64,000 nt of DNA from an uncultured Clostridia bacterium (GCA_934140005.1 CAKPBB010000006.1:1-64000), one strand, 5' to 3'; positions 8,578-17,914 are shown, counted from the first letter of the stretch. Numbers and translations are program-made. The notes: generated by a model from the sequence alone, not told the origin.

Positions 8578-9474
8578 ATGATAGAAATTAAAAATTTAAG
8601 TAAATCTTATGGAAAGCAAAAAGTACTAGATAAGCTTAATTGCAATATAAAAACTGGTTGTATCTATGGGCTAATTGGTGCTAATGGTGCTGGAAAATCA
8701 ACTTTACTTAGAATTATAAATGATATTTATAGAAAAGATGAAGGCGAGATTTTAATTGATGGAGAAAGAATAGAGGATAATCAAGAGCTTAAACAAAAAT
8801 TAGTTTTTGTACCAGATGATTTGTTTTTTTATCCATCATATACATTAAAAGATATGGCAAAGTTTTATGAAAGCATGTATAAAAAATTTGATATGAAATA
8901 TTTAGAAGAACTAGCTGGTATTTTAAAATTAGATATGAATGCTAAAATTCAAAACTTTTCAAAAGGTATGAAGAAACAATGCAGTTTGATATGTGCTATA
9001 TCAACTAATGCAGAATATATGTTTTTTGATGAAACATTTGATGGATTAGACCCAGTTGTTAGAAATTTAATGAAAAAAATTATTGCTAAACAAATGGAAA
9101 AAAATAATACAACAATTATTATGACTAGTCACAATTTAAGAGAACTAGAAGATATTTGTGAAAACTTAGGACTTTTATATAAAGGTGGAATTTTATTTGA
9201 AAGTGAAGTCGATACTTTAAAAACAAACATTTTTAAAGTTCAAATTTCATTAAAAGGAGATTTTTCAGAAAAAGATTTTGAAAAATTAAATATATTAAGT
9301 TTTAAGAAAAGTGGCAGTGTTGCTACAATGATTGTAAAAGGCGAAAGAGAAGAATATGAAGAATATTTAAAATCAAAAAATCCACTAATTTTAGATTTCT
9401 TAACACTAACATTAGAAGAAATATTTATATATGAAATGGAGGTATTAGGTTATGAATTTAACGAAGTTATTTAA
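8578..9474 (+). CDS. ABC transporter ATP-binding protein (YtrB-like)
   Basis: 298 residues. The ATPase domain covers about 1-215: Walker A GANGAGKS at 34-41, a degenerate signature SKGMK at 128-132 instead of LSGGQ, Walker B ending in Asp151-Glu152, and the H-loop His185 in TSHNLRE. The degenerate signature is usual for the GntR-linked YtrB/YhcG group. The C-terminal 80 residues are family-specific. The stop overlaps the permease start by 23 bp, so the two are translationally coupled. The substrate is unknown; relatives respond to cell-wall-active antibiotics. Confidence 0.9.
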   Translation: MIEIKNLSKSYGKQKVLDKLNCNIKTGCIYGLIGANGAGKSTLLRIINDIYRKDEGEILIDGERIEDNQELKQKLVFVPDDLFFYPSYTLKDMAKFYESMYKKFDMKYLEELAGILKLDMNAKIQNFSKGMKKQCSLICAISTNAEYMFFDETFDGLDPVVRNLMKKIIAKQMEKNNTTIIMTSHNLRELEDICENLGLLYKGGILFESEVDTLKTNIFKVQISLKGDFSEKDFEKLNILSFKKSGSVATMIVKGEREEYEEYLKSKNPLILDFLTLTLEEIFIYEMEVLGYEFNEVI

Positions 9475-11533
9475 CAAGAATTACTTAATACAAAATTTAA
9501 AGAAATCAAGAACTTTATTACTTTTAACATTGTTTATAGTACCTGTATTGAATTTTTTAATTTTACTAAATGTGAATTCAAACTATATAACTACAAACAT
9601 TATGCATGTTGCTAATATTGTAAATACAGTTGGAATGTATATAATTCCAGTTGCGATTTCATATATTTTATTCGGATATGTATTTAAAAGGAAGAGTGTT
9701 GATTTTATCGGTTCAATGCCAATAAATAGAAAAACAATTTTTACAACAAATTTAATTGGTGGAATATTACTAATATTTGCTATTCAATTGCTAAATTTTC
9801 TTACAGCTTTATTTGCATCAATGTGCTTTAATGGGTTAGTATTACCAATTAGTATGTTAATAGATTATTTTATATTTGGCATGGTATCTTATATATTTGT
9901 ATATACAGCTACTAATATCGGCATGGCTATTTCAGGAAATCTTTTAACACAAATTGCAATTACTTTGCTTATTTTATTTTTAGTACCATTTACAATTGAT
10001 GTGGTTGGAAATTTTGAGATAACCAAAACAATTCAATTTGCTAAGGATAATGCAAATATATCAGTAAATATAGAAGTAGAAAATAATTATACAATGCCTT
10101 ATGGATATTTAAAAGGGCTTATTATACAAAATCCAACTTTATACTCAAATGGTAGTTTAGTTAGAACAATAGTAATGGCTGTTGTTTATGCAATAATTGG
10201 ATATTTATTATTTGAAAAAAGAAAAATGGAAAATACAGAAGAGGCTTTTCAAAATGTATGGGTACATTTATTTATAAAAGGATTAACTTTAGTCCCAATG
10301 ATTGCTATATTAGTTAAATTGGAAGAAAGTATAAAAATTACAGCACTTATATTAGCATTTATATTTATATATTATTATGTATACGATCTAGTAACAAGAA
10401 GAAAAGTAAAATTAAAATTAGAAATTCCAGCATTTATCCTTACTGTTGCAGTTCTTTTTGGATGTTTTAGAATATCTAATTATTATTTTTCAGAGAAAAG
10501 TAATGACTGGAAAACATATTCAAAAGAAGATATTAAGAGCTTAGGATTTTTCATCTTAAATCCTACAGATACAAAAAAGAGTGGATATAATTCAGAAGAA
10601 ATAAAATATGAGTTTACTGATAGCGAAATAATTGATGAATTTTATGAAGGATTATTTGCAGATGAATATTTGAACTATTATGCAAGAACTGTTAGAGAAA
10701 ATAATGACACAGAATATGTTTATGTAAAAATTAGGCTAAAAGATGGTCAAGAAATAACAAAAAATATTAGATTAGTTTCAAAGAATGCTAGTATGTTAAA
10801 ATGGAAAATTATACAAAATGAAGAGTACATGAAAATGGTAAAGGCTGATTTTGAGTATGGAATTGCTAGTGATAGTGTAATGATTTTCCAAAATAAAAAA
10901 GTAAAAGGAACAGAGAAAAATAATATAAAAAATATATTAAATAATTTAGTAGATAACAATTTTTCTAGCATTGTAAATAATAATAATACAAAAACATTTA
11001 TAGAAAATGAGATTGATTGTTATTACTATAAAAATCATCGATTACATAAAAGAAAAGTTTTAGCAACGACAAGTGATGAATTAAAAGCTTATTTGGCTAA
11101 TTATTCAAATAGATTAGCTAAGGCAAATATAATTTTAGATGAAGATGATGGTAACCATATAACTAATGCATTAGTTTTTGAATCAAGTAGTAGTAAATAT
11201 GTTTTTATGAATAGTTTTGGAGATATAAAAAATTTTGTAAAAAATAGTTCTGAAAATGTTGACCTAACAAAAGATTATTTGAAAATTTCAATTAGTCAAT
11301 ATAAGAATGATAATGATAGCGAACAATTATATTTCTATTCTAATGATGTCGAAAAATATGATGAATGGAAAGCAAAAAATGATGAATATGGAGATATTTA
11401 TACAATAGATAATTCTCCAGATTTAGATGAAGATTTTACAAAATATAATGCAGACGATATTGAGGTTTCTGGTGATGAAGAAGATTCAATAGATGCAGAT
11501 ATAAATAAAGTAACAGTCACAACTGATATATAA
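9452..11533 (+). CDS. ABC transporter permease with large C-terminal extracytoplasmic domain
   Basis: 693 residues. The first 250 residues hold about six hydrophobic helices of the ABC-2 type, followed by two or three more around 270-345. The remaining 350 residues are soluble, charged and end in an acidic tail rich in Asp/Glu. The layout matches multi-spanning permeases of GntR-regulated exporters (YtrC/D or ABC-2 type), but the long soluble tail is larger than usual. It overlaps the ATPase gene by 23 bp and is followed by the regulator after 26 bp. Confidence 0.8.
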   Translation: MNLTKLFNKNYLIQNLKKSRTLLLLTLFIVPVLNFLILLNVNSNYITTNIMHVANIVNTVGMYIIPVAISYILFGYVFKRKSVDFIGSMPINRKTIFTTNLIGGILLIFAIQLLNFLTALFASMCFNGLVLPISMLIDYFIFGMVSYIFVYTATNIGMAISGNLLTQIAITLLILFLVPFTIDVVGNFEITKTIQFAKDNANISVNIEVENNYTMPYGYLKGLIIQNPTLYSNGSLVRTIVMAVVYAIIGYLLFEKRKMENTEEAFQNVWVHLFIKGLTLVPMIAILVKLEESIKITALILAFIFIYYYVYDLVTRRKVKLKLEIPAFILTVAVLFGCFRISNYYFSEKSNDWKTYSKEDIKSLGFFILNPTDTKKSGYNSEEIKYEFTDSEIIDEFYEGLFADEYLNYYARTVRENNDTEYVYVKIRLKDGQEITKNIRLVSKNASMLKWKIIQNEEYMKMVKADFEYGIASDSVMIFQNKKVKGTEKNNIKNILNNLVDNNFSSIVNNNNTKTFIENEIDCYYYKNHRLHKRKVLATTSDELKAYLANYSNRLAKANIILDEDDGNHITNALVFESSSSKYVFMNSFGDIKNFVKNSSENVDLTKDYLKISISQYKNDNDSEQLYFYSNDVEKYDEWKAKNDEYGDIYTIDNSPDLDEDFTKYNADDIEVSGDEEDSIDADINKVTVTTDI

Positions 11534-11559
11534 AATTTATTTAGAAAGGTGTGACAAAA

Positions 11560-11907
11560 ATGATAAATTTAGATTATAAAAGTAGAGTTCCTATTTATGA
11601 ACAAATTGTTAATGAAATAGAAAGATATGTTGTGCTTGGAATATTAAAACCAGAGGAACAATTACCTTCTGTAAGAGAGATGGCAACAGAATTAGGAATA
11701 AATCCAAATACAGTAAAAAAAGCTTATACAGAATTAGAAAGAAAAGGTGTTACAGTTACATTATCTACTAAAGGAACATATATAGCATATAATACTCAAA
11801 AGTTAGTAGATGAAAAGATAGAAGAGAAGTTACAAGAAATTAGAAAAATTGTAGAAGAAATTGAACAGTTAGGTTTAAGCAAAGAGGAAATCAAAAATAA
11901 AATATAG
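11560..11907 (+). CDS. GntR-family transcriptional regulator, YtrA subfamily
   Basis: 115 residues from this ATG. The upstream in-frame GTG at 11551 is part of the Shine-Dalgarno sequence AAAGGTG, so the ATG is preferred. Residues 1-75 form the winged helix-turn-helix (PIYEQIV, LPSVREMATELGINPNTVKKAYTELERKG). The short C-terminal tail is helical and lacks a ligand-binding domain, which defines the YtrA type. It is the last gene of the ABC operon and is expected to repress it through the palindrome at 8524-8552. The usual inducers are cell-envelope stresses (family knowledge). Confidence 0.92.
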   Translation: MINLDYKSRVPIYEQIVNEIERYVVLGILKPEEQLPSVREMATELGINPNTVKKAYTELERKGVTVTLSTKGTYIAYNTQKLVDEKIEEKLQEIRKIVEEIEQLGLSKEEIKNKI

Positions 11908-11918
11908 ATTAAAAACTA

Positions 11919-11956
11919 AAAAAAGTGTGGAGGACTAAATCCTTCACACTTTTTGT
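11919..11956. terminator. Bidirectional intrinsic terminator
   Basis: A-rich and T-rich flanks enclose the stem AAAAAGTGTG-AGGA / TCCTT-CACACTTTTT. It separates the convergent regulator gene and diguanylate cyclase gene and can serve both. Confidence 0.8.
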
Positions 11957-11991
11957 CTGTGGTTATTAGCTAAACCACGAAAAGGAAAAAC

Positions 11992-13125
11992 TTAAGATGT
12001 ATCTCCTTTACTAGAACCTCTCTCATGCTTGGAAATTGATTTATAATAGTACATTTCTTGGTCTGCTGAATTCTCAACTTCTTCTACTGAACATGTATCA
12101 AATTTTTCATGATATGAAATACCAAAACTTACATAAGGCATACTTTTGAAAGCACTACGATGCTCCATAAGCAATGCAATAAATTTTCTATTTAGCTTAT
12201 CCATATCAGTTATAGGCTTAGTAAGAATTGCTGCGAACTCATCACCACCAATACGATAAATGTTTCCATAATCTCTGTAGGTTTCAAATATACACTCTGC
12301 AACGATACGAAGCACTTCATCTCCGACCTTATGACCATAGTTGTCGTTGACTTTTTTAAAATCATCAACGTCAAACATTATCAATGTGTATGAACAATTC
12401 AAACGCTGAATTCGATTAGAATAAGCCCGCTTGTTTAACAATTGAGTAAGAGCATCGGTATATTGGGTAAGTTCCAAATAATAAACATACACGAAACTTG
12501 ATGCAATGCTCAAAGTTAACCAACAGGTCTTAAAGTTAGAATCTGCAATTTGAATTAAAACACCAAAAGTAATGAAGAGCAAAATTGAAGTAAGCATTGT
12601 TGAATTACTGTTTTGATGTTTTTTGCTAAATTGGAATGCCTTGACAAAAAATCTTACACCAAATAGGATAAACATAAAAATGTATTCGTAATAGAATGGA
12701 CCATGACGATATACATTATTCTCATCAATAAAAAATATCCAATGTGTAGCTCTGGTAGATACTACAAGAGCTATATGCAATATTGATAAAAATGCAAAAA
12801 CTTTATCAATATTTGTACGGATAAAGTGGTTGTTTAATCTACTTGAAAAGACTGTATTGGCACACCAAAATGATATAAGTGGAGTAATACTCAATTCTAA
12901 AGTTCTTACTAAATAGTGTACAGATATTAAACTAGAACTGAAGTTTAATCCATCAATTAAAATGCCAGACCATTCACAAATGCTACATAGCATTATGAGT
13001 ATATAAGTTCCAAGAAAGCCACTCCGTTTATATGGGTTGATATTTCGGTTGGATAATGTGTTGGCAATTAAAACTAAGTCAGTTAAAAAGCTGATTAGTA
13101 TCAATATGTCATAAGATTTCGTCAT
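11992..13125 (-). CDS. Membrane-bound diguanylate cyclase (GGDEF)
   Basis: 377 residues from the ATG at 13125. The longer TTG version would place its first codons on the Shine-Dalgarno GGAGG, which lies 8 nt before this ATG. Six or more hydrophobic helices fill about residues 5-220; they resemble a membrane sensor input. The C-terminal GGDEF domain carries the intact catalytic motif (about 293-297, RIGGDEF) and the DVDDFKKVND metal/substrate segment. The inhibitory I-site RxxD reads RDYG, so product inhibition is probably lost. It should make c-di-GMP from two GTP. The gene is less AT-rich than its neighbours and lies alone on the minus strand, which hints at later acquisition. Confidence 0.93.
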   Translation of the reverse strand: MTKSYDILILISFLTDLVLIANTLSNRNINPYKRSGFLGTYILIMLCSICEWSGILIDGLNFSSSLISVHYLVRTLELSITPLISFWCANTVFSSRLNNHFIRTNIDKVFAFLSILHIALVVSTRATHWIFFIDENNVYRHGPFYYEYIFMFILFGVRFFVKAFQFSKKHQNSNSTMLTSILLFITFGVLIQIADSNFKTCWLTLSIASSFVYVYYLELTQYTDALTQLLNKRAYSNRIQRLNCSYTLIMFDVDDFKKVNDNYGHKVGDEVLRIVAECIFETYRDYGNIYRIGGDEFAAILTKPITDMDKLNRKFIALLMEHRSAFKSMPYVSFGISYHEKFDTCSVEEVENSADQEMYYYKSISKHERGSSKGDTS

Positions 13126-13393
13126 ATTGAAGACCTCCAATCTTCATTTTCAAGGTTCATTTAAGTAAAAATAATTTTTGCATAATTCTTATTATACAAT
13201 GAAAATACTGTTTTTTCAATACTTTGATAAAAAATACGGAATCATGTGAAATAAAAAGATTAATAAAAAAGTAAATACAATTTTGAAAAACTAAATGTAA
13301 TGAAATAAAAAAAGAAAAAAATAAATTTAAAAATCTTGAAAAAAAAATAAAAAAATTATATAATTCATTTAAATTTATGTTAGGTGGAATAAA
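13126..13393. other. Divergent intergenic region
   Basis: An AT-rich gap between the minus-strand cyclase and the plus-strand TetR gene. Apart from the TetR promoter at 13336-13364 I see no repeat or ORF. Confidence 0.5.
13336..13364 (+). promoter_or_regulatory. Promoter of the tetR/acyl-CoA synthetase operon
   Basis: TTGAAA (13336-13341), a 17-bp spacer and TATAAT (13359-13364), 29 nt before the TetR start codon. Confidence 0.6.
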
Positions 13394-13960
13394 ATGAATA
13401 AAACTAAGAGAAAAATTTTTGAGACGTCAATGAAGCTTTTTGCTGAAAAAGGCTATGATGCAACAAGCATAGAAGAAATTACATCAGTTGTAGGAGTAGC
13501 AAAAGGCACATTGTATTATCATTTTTCAAGCAAAGAAGAAATTTTTAACTTTCTTGTTGATGAAGGAATGAAATTATTAAAAAATAGTATAGAAATTAAG
13601 ACTTCAAAGTGTGAAACAACGATTGAAAAATTAAAAGCAATTTCAATTATTCAATTAAAAGTAATTTATAAATACGAAAATATTATAACAATCGTATTAA
13701 GTCAAATGTTTGGAACAGGAAATAGAAATGTTTTTTGTAAAAATAAGGTGTTAGAATATATTGGAGTTATTCAAAAAATAATAGAAGAAGGATTAGAGAA
13801 AAATGAAATAAGAAAATGCAATAGTAAACTAATGGCTTCTCAAATTTTTTCTTTAACTTGTTCTAGTTTAATTTATACTAGAGATACAAATGAGGAATTA
13901 AATATAAAAGAAATAGAAAAAGAATATGAAATGAATTTTTTAAGTTTACTTGGAAAATAA
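13394..13960 (+). CDS. TetR-family transcriptional regulator
   Basis: 188 residues. The N-terminal TetR helix-turn-helix is clear (residues about 5-50: IFETSMKLFAEKGYDATSIEEI and GVAKGTLYYHFSSKEEIF). The C-terminal part is a variable helical ligand domain. It starts after GTTAGGTGG and is followed 15 bp later by an acyl-CoA synthetase gene. A fatty-acid or acyl-CoA responsive repressor of that operon is the likeliest role (context inference, as with FadR-type TetR proteins). Confidence 0.9.
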   Translation: MNKTKRKIFETSMKLFAEKGYDATSIEEITSVVGVAKGTLYYHFSSKEEIFNFLVDEGMKLLKNSIEIKTSKCETTIEKLKAISIIQLKVIYKYENIITIVLSQMFGTGNRNVFCKNKVLEYIGVIQKIIEEGLEKNEIRKCNSKLMASQIFSLTCSSLIYTRDTNEELNIKEIEKEYEMNFLSLLGK

Positions 13961-13975
13961 AGGAAGGAACTGGAA

Positions 13976-15712
13976 ATGGAAGATAGAAAACATACTTGTA
14001 CAAAGAAATTGTATGAGCCTCAAAAATTCAATAATTTAAAAGAAATAATTAATAATACTAAAGAAAAATTTGGAGATAGACCTGCTTTCAAATTAAAAAC
14101 AGATAAAGAAGGAGAATTTAAGGAAATTACATATAATGAATATATTGACGATATAAATTCTTTAGGAACAGCACTTATCAGTATTGGATTAAAAGATAAA
14201 AAAATAGGTGTAATTGGTGAGAATAGAAAAGAATGGGAACTTGGATATTTATCTGTTGTTTGTGGTACAGGTATTGTTGTGCCACTAGATAAAGCTTTAC
14301 CAGAAAATGAAATATTAAGCTTAATTGAAAGATCTGAGATTGAAGCTATTTTTTATTCTGAAAAATATAATAGTGTTATGGAAAAGGTTAAAGAAGAAAA
14401 AATAGGTAAAATAAAATTCTTTATTTCAATGGATGCCACAGAAACTAAAGATGACATTTACTCTCAAATAGAACTTGTAAAATTAGGTAGAGATTTAATA
14501 AAAAATGGTGCTAGAAGTTTTTTAGATGCTGAAATAAATAATGAAAAAATGTCTATAATGCTATTTACATCAGGTACAACATCAAAATCTAAAGCTGTTG
14601 CTTTATCACATAAAAATATATGTTCAAATATATATGATATTTCATCTGTATTTGATGTTGGGATAAATGATACATTATTGTCATTTTTACCACTTCATCA
14701 TACATTTGAATCAACAGTTGGTTTCTTGTACCCAGTTAGTGTTGGTGCTTGTGTTGCTTTTTGTGAAGGTTTAAGACATATTGCACAAAATATAAAAGAG
14801 TATCAAGTAAGCGTTATGATTGCAGTTCCAATATTATTTGAAAATATGTATAAACAAATATTGAAAACAATAGATAAACAAGGAAAAACAAAGAAAGTAA
14901 AATTTGGTGTTAAATTAAGTAATTTCTTGATGAAAATTGGTATAGATAAAAGAAGAGAAATATTTAAAGACATACATGCTAGTTTAGGTGGAAAATTAAG
15001 ATTATTTGTTGCAGGTGCTGCTGCATTTAATCCAGAAGCTGAAAAAGGCTTTAATAGTTTTGGCGTTGAAACATATCAAGGATATGGCTTAACAGAAACA
15101 TCACCTGTTATTGCTGCTGAACATAAAGAATGTACAAAACTTGGCTCAATTGGTAAATTATTCCCAAGTTTTGAAGGAAAAATCATTGAACCAAATGAAC
15201 AAGGAATTGGTGAACTTGCTGTAAAAGGACCATCAGTTATGCTTGGATATGATAACAATGAAGAGGCAACTAAATCAGCTTTCAAAGATGGTTGGTTCTT
15301 AACAGGTGACTTAGCATATTTTGATAAAGATGATTATATTTTTATCACTGGTAGAAAGAAAAGTGTTATTGTATTAAAAAATGGAAAGAATATTTATCCA
15401 GAAGAATTAGAAGCTTTAATAAATGAAATTCCAGGTGTTAAAGAATCTTTTGTTTATGGAAAGTCAGATAATGATGATAAAGATGATTTAAAAATTGGTG
15501 CTAAACTTGTTTATGACAAAGATTATTTTGAAAAAGAATATAATTTGACAAACGAAGATGAAATTAAAGCTAAATTATGGAAAGATGTAAAAGAAATAAA
15601 TAAAAAAATGCCAACATATAAGTATGTAAAAGAAATTAAAATTACACAAGAAGAATTGATAAAAACAACTACTTTGAAAGTTAAAAGATTTGAAGAAATG
15701 AAGAGAGTGTAA
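13976..15712 (+). CDS. Long-chain fatty acid-CoA ligase (AMP-binding)
   Basis: 578 residues. An adenylate-forming enzyme that activates a fatty acid with ATP and CoA. Core motif A3 is the P-loop LFTSGTTSKSKAV near residue 198. Later motifs are GYGLTETSP near 370, GWFLTGD near 440 and GRKKSVIVLKNGKNIYPEELE near 458, the last being typical of the FadD15/FACL group. It is probably a membrane-associated cytoplasmic enzyme for recycling or importing fatty acids. It is co-transcribed with the TetR gene. A terminator follows at 15742. Substrate chain length cannot be read from sequence. Confidence 0.9.
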   Translation: MEDRKHTCTKKLYEPQKFNNLKEIINNTKEKFGDRPAFKLKTDKEGEFKEITYNEYIDDINSLGTALISIGLKDKKIGVIGENRKEWELGYLSVVCGTGIVVPLDKALPENEILSLIERSEIEAIFYSEKYNSVMEKVKEEKIGKIKFFISMDATETKDDIYSQIELVKLGRDLIKNGARSFLDAEINNEKMSIMLFTSGTTSKSKAVALSHKNICSNIYDISSVFDVGINDTLLSFLPLHHTFESTVGFLYPVSVGACVAFCEGLRHIAQNIKEYQVSVMIAVPILFENMYKQILKTIDKQGKTKKVKFGVKLSNFLMKIGIDKRREIFKDIHASLGGKLRLFVAGAAAFNPEAEKGFNSFGVETYQGYGLTETSPVIAAEHKECTKLGSIGKLFPSFEGKIIEPNEQGIGELAVKGPSVMLGYDNNEEATKSAFKDGWFLTGDLAYFDKDDYIFITGRKKSVIVLKNGKNIYPEELEALINEIPGVKESFVYGKSDNDDKDDLKIGAKLVYDKDYFEKEYNLTNEDEIKAKLWKDVKEINKKMPTYKYVKEIKITQEELIKTTTLKVKRFEEMKRV

Positions 15713-15741
15713 TTGAATTTTAGATAAAAATATTATTTTTT

Positions 15742-15790
15742 AATATCGCATTCTTCTAAAAATAAAATGTAAGAAGATTGCGATATTTTT
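15742..15790 (+). terminator. Intrinsic terminator
   Basis: A 15-bp stem with one mismatch (ATATCGCATTCTTCT with AGAAGATTGCGATAT) and a T-run. Its right arm contains AGAAGATTGCGA, identical to the inner hairpin of the large repeats at 26253 and 63429. Confidence 0.8.
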
Positions 15791-15843
15791 GTATATATTG
15801 TAATAATGTAACGAAAATGTAATAGAAAAAAGTCGAAAATCAC

Positions 15844-15872
15844 TTGAAATGAAAATTAAAACAAAGTATAAT
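15844..15872 (+). promoter_or_regulatory. Promoter of the gene at 15929
   Basis: TTGAAA (15844-15849), 17-bp spacer, TATAAT (15867-15872). Confidence 0.6.
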
Positions 15873-15928
15873 TATTTTAGTATTTAAAAAAGTATTAGGG
15901 AAGTAATACGAAGGAGGTAAGTTTACAA

Positions 15929-16903
15929 ATGTCATTTTTTCACAAATCAGGCATAGTAAACGTGAAAATGGTAATCACGGAAGAAAAAATTTTATCAAAT
16001 ATAGATAAAGTTCAAAAGTTAATCAATCCAAATAGTAAGAAGCAAATTGTACAATTGGAAGATGATTCTTATTTTAAAGACTTAGTAGAATCAATTAAAA
16101 CTTATCTTTTAGAGTATCCAAAAAAGAAGAATTTTCCAAAGAGTGTATATAAAGCAGCTTATGATTTAGTTGAATATGCAACAAATCAATTTGAGGAAAA
16201 TACTAAAAAGATTGAAGAATTAATTAGAAAAAGAGAAAAAAATATCAAATTAGCAAGTGTTTTAAGAGATGCAACAGCAGCTGTAAAAGCTAAGGCTAAA
16301 AATTGGAAAGAAATTGTAAAAAAATTACAAACAAAATATCCAGCAGATGTTGCTGAAGCTTTAAATATAATTGGTTCATCAAAAGATAAAGAATCTGAAG
16401 AATATAAAGATGCTTGTAAGTTAATTGAAGCAAAAATAAATAATCTAGAAGGAAACTTACATATTGAAATAGATATGGAAAGAATTGAAGATAGATCAAA
16501 AGCTTTAAGTTACATAGGAATTGAGATTGCAGAAGCATTAAAATATATTCCAGCACCTATTGAAGACTTCGTACAAGCTGAAGATAAAGTAGAAGAAAAT
16601 GTAGCAAATATTACAACACAAGAAGAAAAGAAGGTTGAAAATAAGACGGTTAAAGAAGATAAAAAGCAAAATGTACAAAATGCTGAAGTTAAAGAAGTTA
16701 AATCTGCAATTATTTCAACTCCAGCTGTTGAAGAAACTTCACAAGAAGAACAAGCAGCATTTATTGAAGAAACAAGATTTGAAACAAAACCTTCATTATG
16801 GCAAAGAATTAAAAACAGCAAATTTGTTAGAACAATTAAATATATTATGCAAATTAAAGTTGTTCTTGATTATCCAGCTTTACCAGAAGGAAGAGAAAAT
16901 TAA
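15929..16903 (+). CDS. Unknown charged, helical cytoplasmic protein
   Basis: 324 residues, no signal peptide and no recognised family. About residues 15-215 are predicted by eye to be helical and rich in Lys/Glu (for example the segment with IEELIRKREKNIKLASVL). About 220-290 is an acidic, low-complexity linker rich in Glu, Lys and Val. The last 35 residues (LWQRIKNSKFVRTIKYIM) are basic and amphipathic, a possible membrane-association tail. It has its own promoter, the strong site AAGGAGG, and its own terminator, so it is a single-gene unit. Confidence 0.7.
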   Translation: MSFFHKSGIVNVKMVITEEKILSNIDKVQKLINPNSKKQIVQLEDDSYFKDLVESIKTYLLEYPKKKNFPKSVYKAAYDLVEYATNQFEENTKKIEELIRKREKNIKLASVLRDATAAVKAKAKNWKEIVKKLQTKYPADVAEALNIIGSSKDKESEEYKDACKLIEAKINNLEGNLHIEIDMERIEDRSKALSYIGIEIAEALKYIPAPIEDFVQAEDKVEENVANITTQEEKKVENKTVKEDKKQNVQNAEVKEVKSAIISTPAVEETSQEEQAAFIEETRFETKPSLWQRIKNSKFVRTIKYIMQIKVVLDYPALPEGREN

Positions 16904-16920
16904 TAATGATATTAAATTAG

Positions 16921-16947
16921 AGGCTGTACATTATGTACAGTCTTTTT
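16921..16947 (+). terminator. Intrinsic terminator
   Basis: Stem CTGTACA/TGTACAG with a short loop, followed by TCTTTTT. Confidence 0.8.
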
Positions 16948-16970
16948 CTGTAAAATTTTTGTGAAACTTG

Positions 16971-16999
16971 TTGAATAAAAAAAGTCACTATGATATAGT
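16971..16999 (+). promoter_or_regulatory. Promoter of thyA-folA
   Basis: TTGAAT (16971-16976), 17-bp spacer, TATAGT (16994-16999), 31 nt before the thyA start. Confidence 0.6.
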
Positions 17000-17029
17000 A
17001 CAGATAAATCGTAATTTAGGAGGAAGACA

Positions 17030-17887
17030 ATGACACAGGCTGATAAAATTTTTATAGATACTTGCAAAGAAATTATTGAGCATGGATATTCTTCAGAAGG
17101 TACAAATGTGCGTACAAGATGGGAAGATGGTAGCGAGGCAAATTATATTTCTATTGTTGGTGTATCAAATAAATATGATGTAGGAAAAGAATTTCCTATG
17201 ATTACATTAAGAAATAATAGTGGAACTGTAAAAAGAGCTATTGATGAAGTTTTATGGATATGGCAAAAAAAGTCAAATAAAATTAGTGAATTAAATTCTC
17301 ATATTTGGGATCAATGGGCTAGAGAAGATGGAACAATAGGTAAAGCTTATGGATATCAAATGGGAAAGAAGTATCAATTTAAAACAAAAGATGGACTAAA
17401 AGAAATGGACCAAGTAGATTTTGTTTTATATTTACTAAAAAATGATCCTTCTAGTAGAAGAATTATGACAAATATATTTAATCATGAAGAATTAAAAGAT
17501 ATGGCATTAGAACCTTGCGTATATGGTACACAATGGTTAGTAAAACAAGGAAAATTACATTTGATATTAAATCAAAGGTCACAAGATATGCTTGCTGCTA
17601 ATGGTTGGAATACAATGCAATATGCTGCTTTACTTTGTATGTTTGCACAAGTTTCAGGATTAGAAGTAGGAACATTAACTCACAATATAGGAGATTGCCA
17701 TATTTATGATAGACATATACCTTTAGTTAAGAAACTTATCGAAGGAAAATCAATGGATGTATCTCCGAAATTGATTATTAAAAATCCTACAAAAGATTTT
17801 TATGATTTCAAAGTGGAAGATTTTGAAATAGAAAACTATGAATACAATAAGGAAATGAAACTAGGAAAAATTCCAGTTGCAGAATAG
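17030..17887 (+). CDS. thyA: Thymidylate synthase (B. subtilis ThyA type)
   Basis: 285 residues. It converts dUMP to dTMP with methylene-THF, leaving DHF. The catalytic Cys163 lies in LEPCVYGTQW and the phosphate-binding Arg183 in NQRSQD; HNIGDCHIY carries the nucleotide-binding residues. The wording of these motifs and the IWDQW segment match the B. subtilis ThyA/phage phi3T-like branch rather than the E. coli-like branch. The ribosome binding site is AGGAGG. folA follows 27 bp later, the natural partner that regenerates THF from DHF. Confidence 0.95.
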   Translation: MTQADKIFIDTCKEIIEHGYSSEGTNVRTRWEDGSEANYISIVGVSNKYDVGKEFPMITLRNNSGTVKRAIDEVLWIWQKKSNKISELNSHIWDQWAREDGTIGKAYGYQMGKKYQFKTKDGLKEMDQVDFVLYLLKNDPSSRRIMTNIFNHEELKDMALEPCVYGTQWLVKQGKLHLILNQRSQDMLAANGWNTMQYAALLCMFAQVSGLEVGTLTHNIGDCHIYDRHIPLVKKLIEGKSMDVSPKLIIKNPTKDFYDFKVEDFEIENYEYNKEMKLGKIPVAE

Positions 17888-17914
17888 AATACAAAAAGAA
17901 AAGAGGATAAAGAA

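Noticed and set aside
12000..13140. Diguanylate cyclase gene as part of a larger genomic island
   Set aside because: Only this one gene stands out in composition; no integrase, attachment repeats or other foreign genes are seen on either side.
16635..16964. 109-codon ORF in another frame of the gene at 15929
   Set aside because: A Lys/Leu/Gln-rich shadow produced by the low-complexity linker of the real gene.
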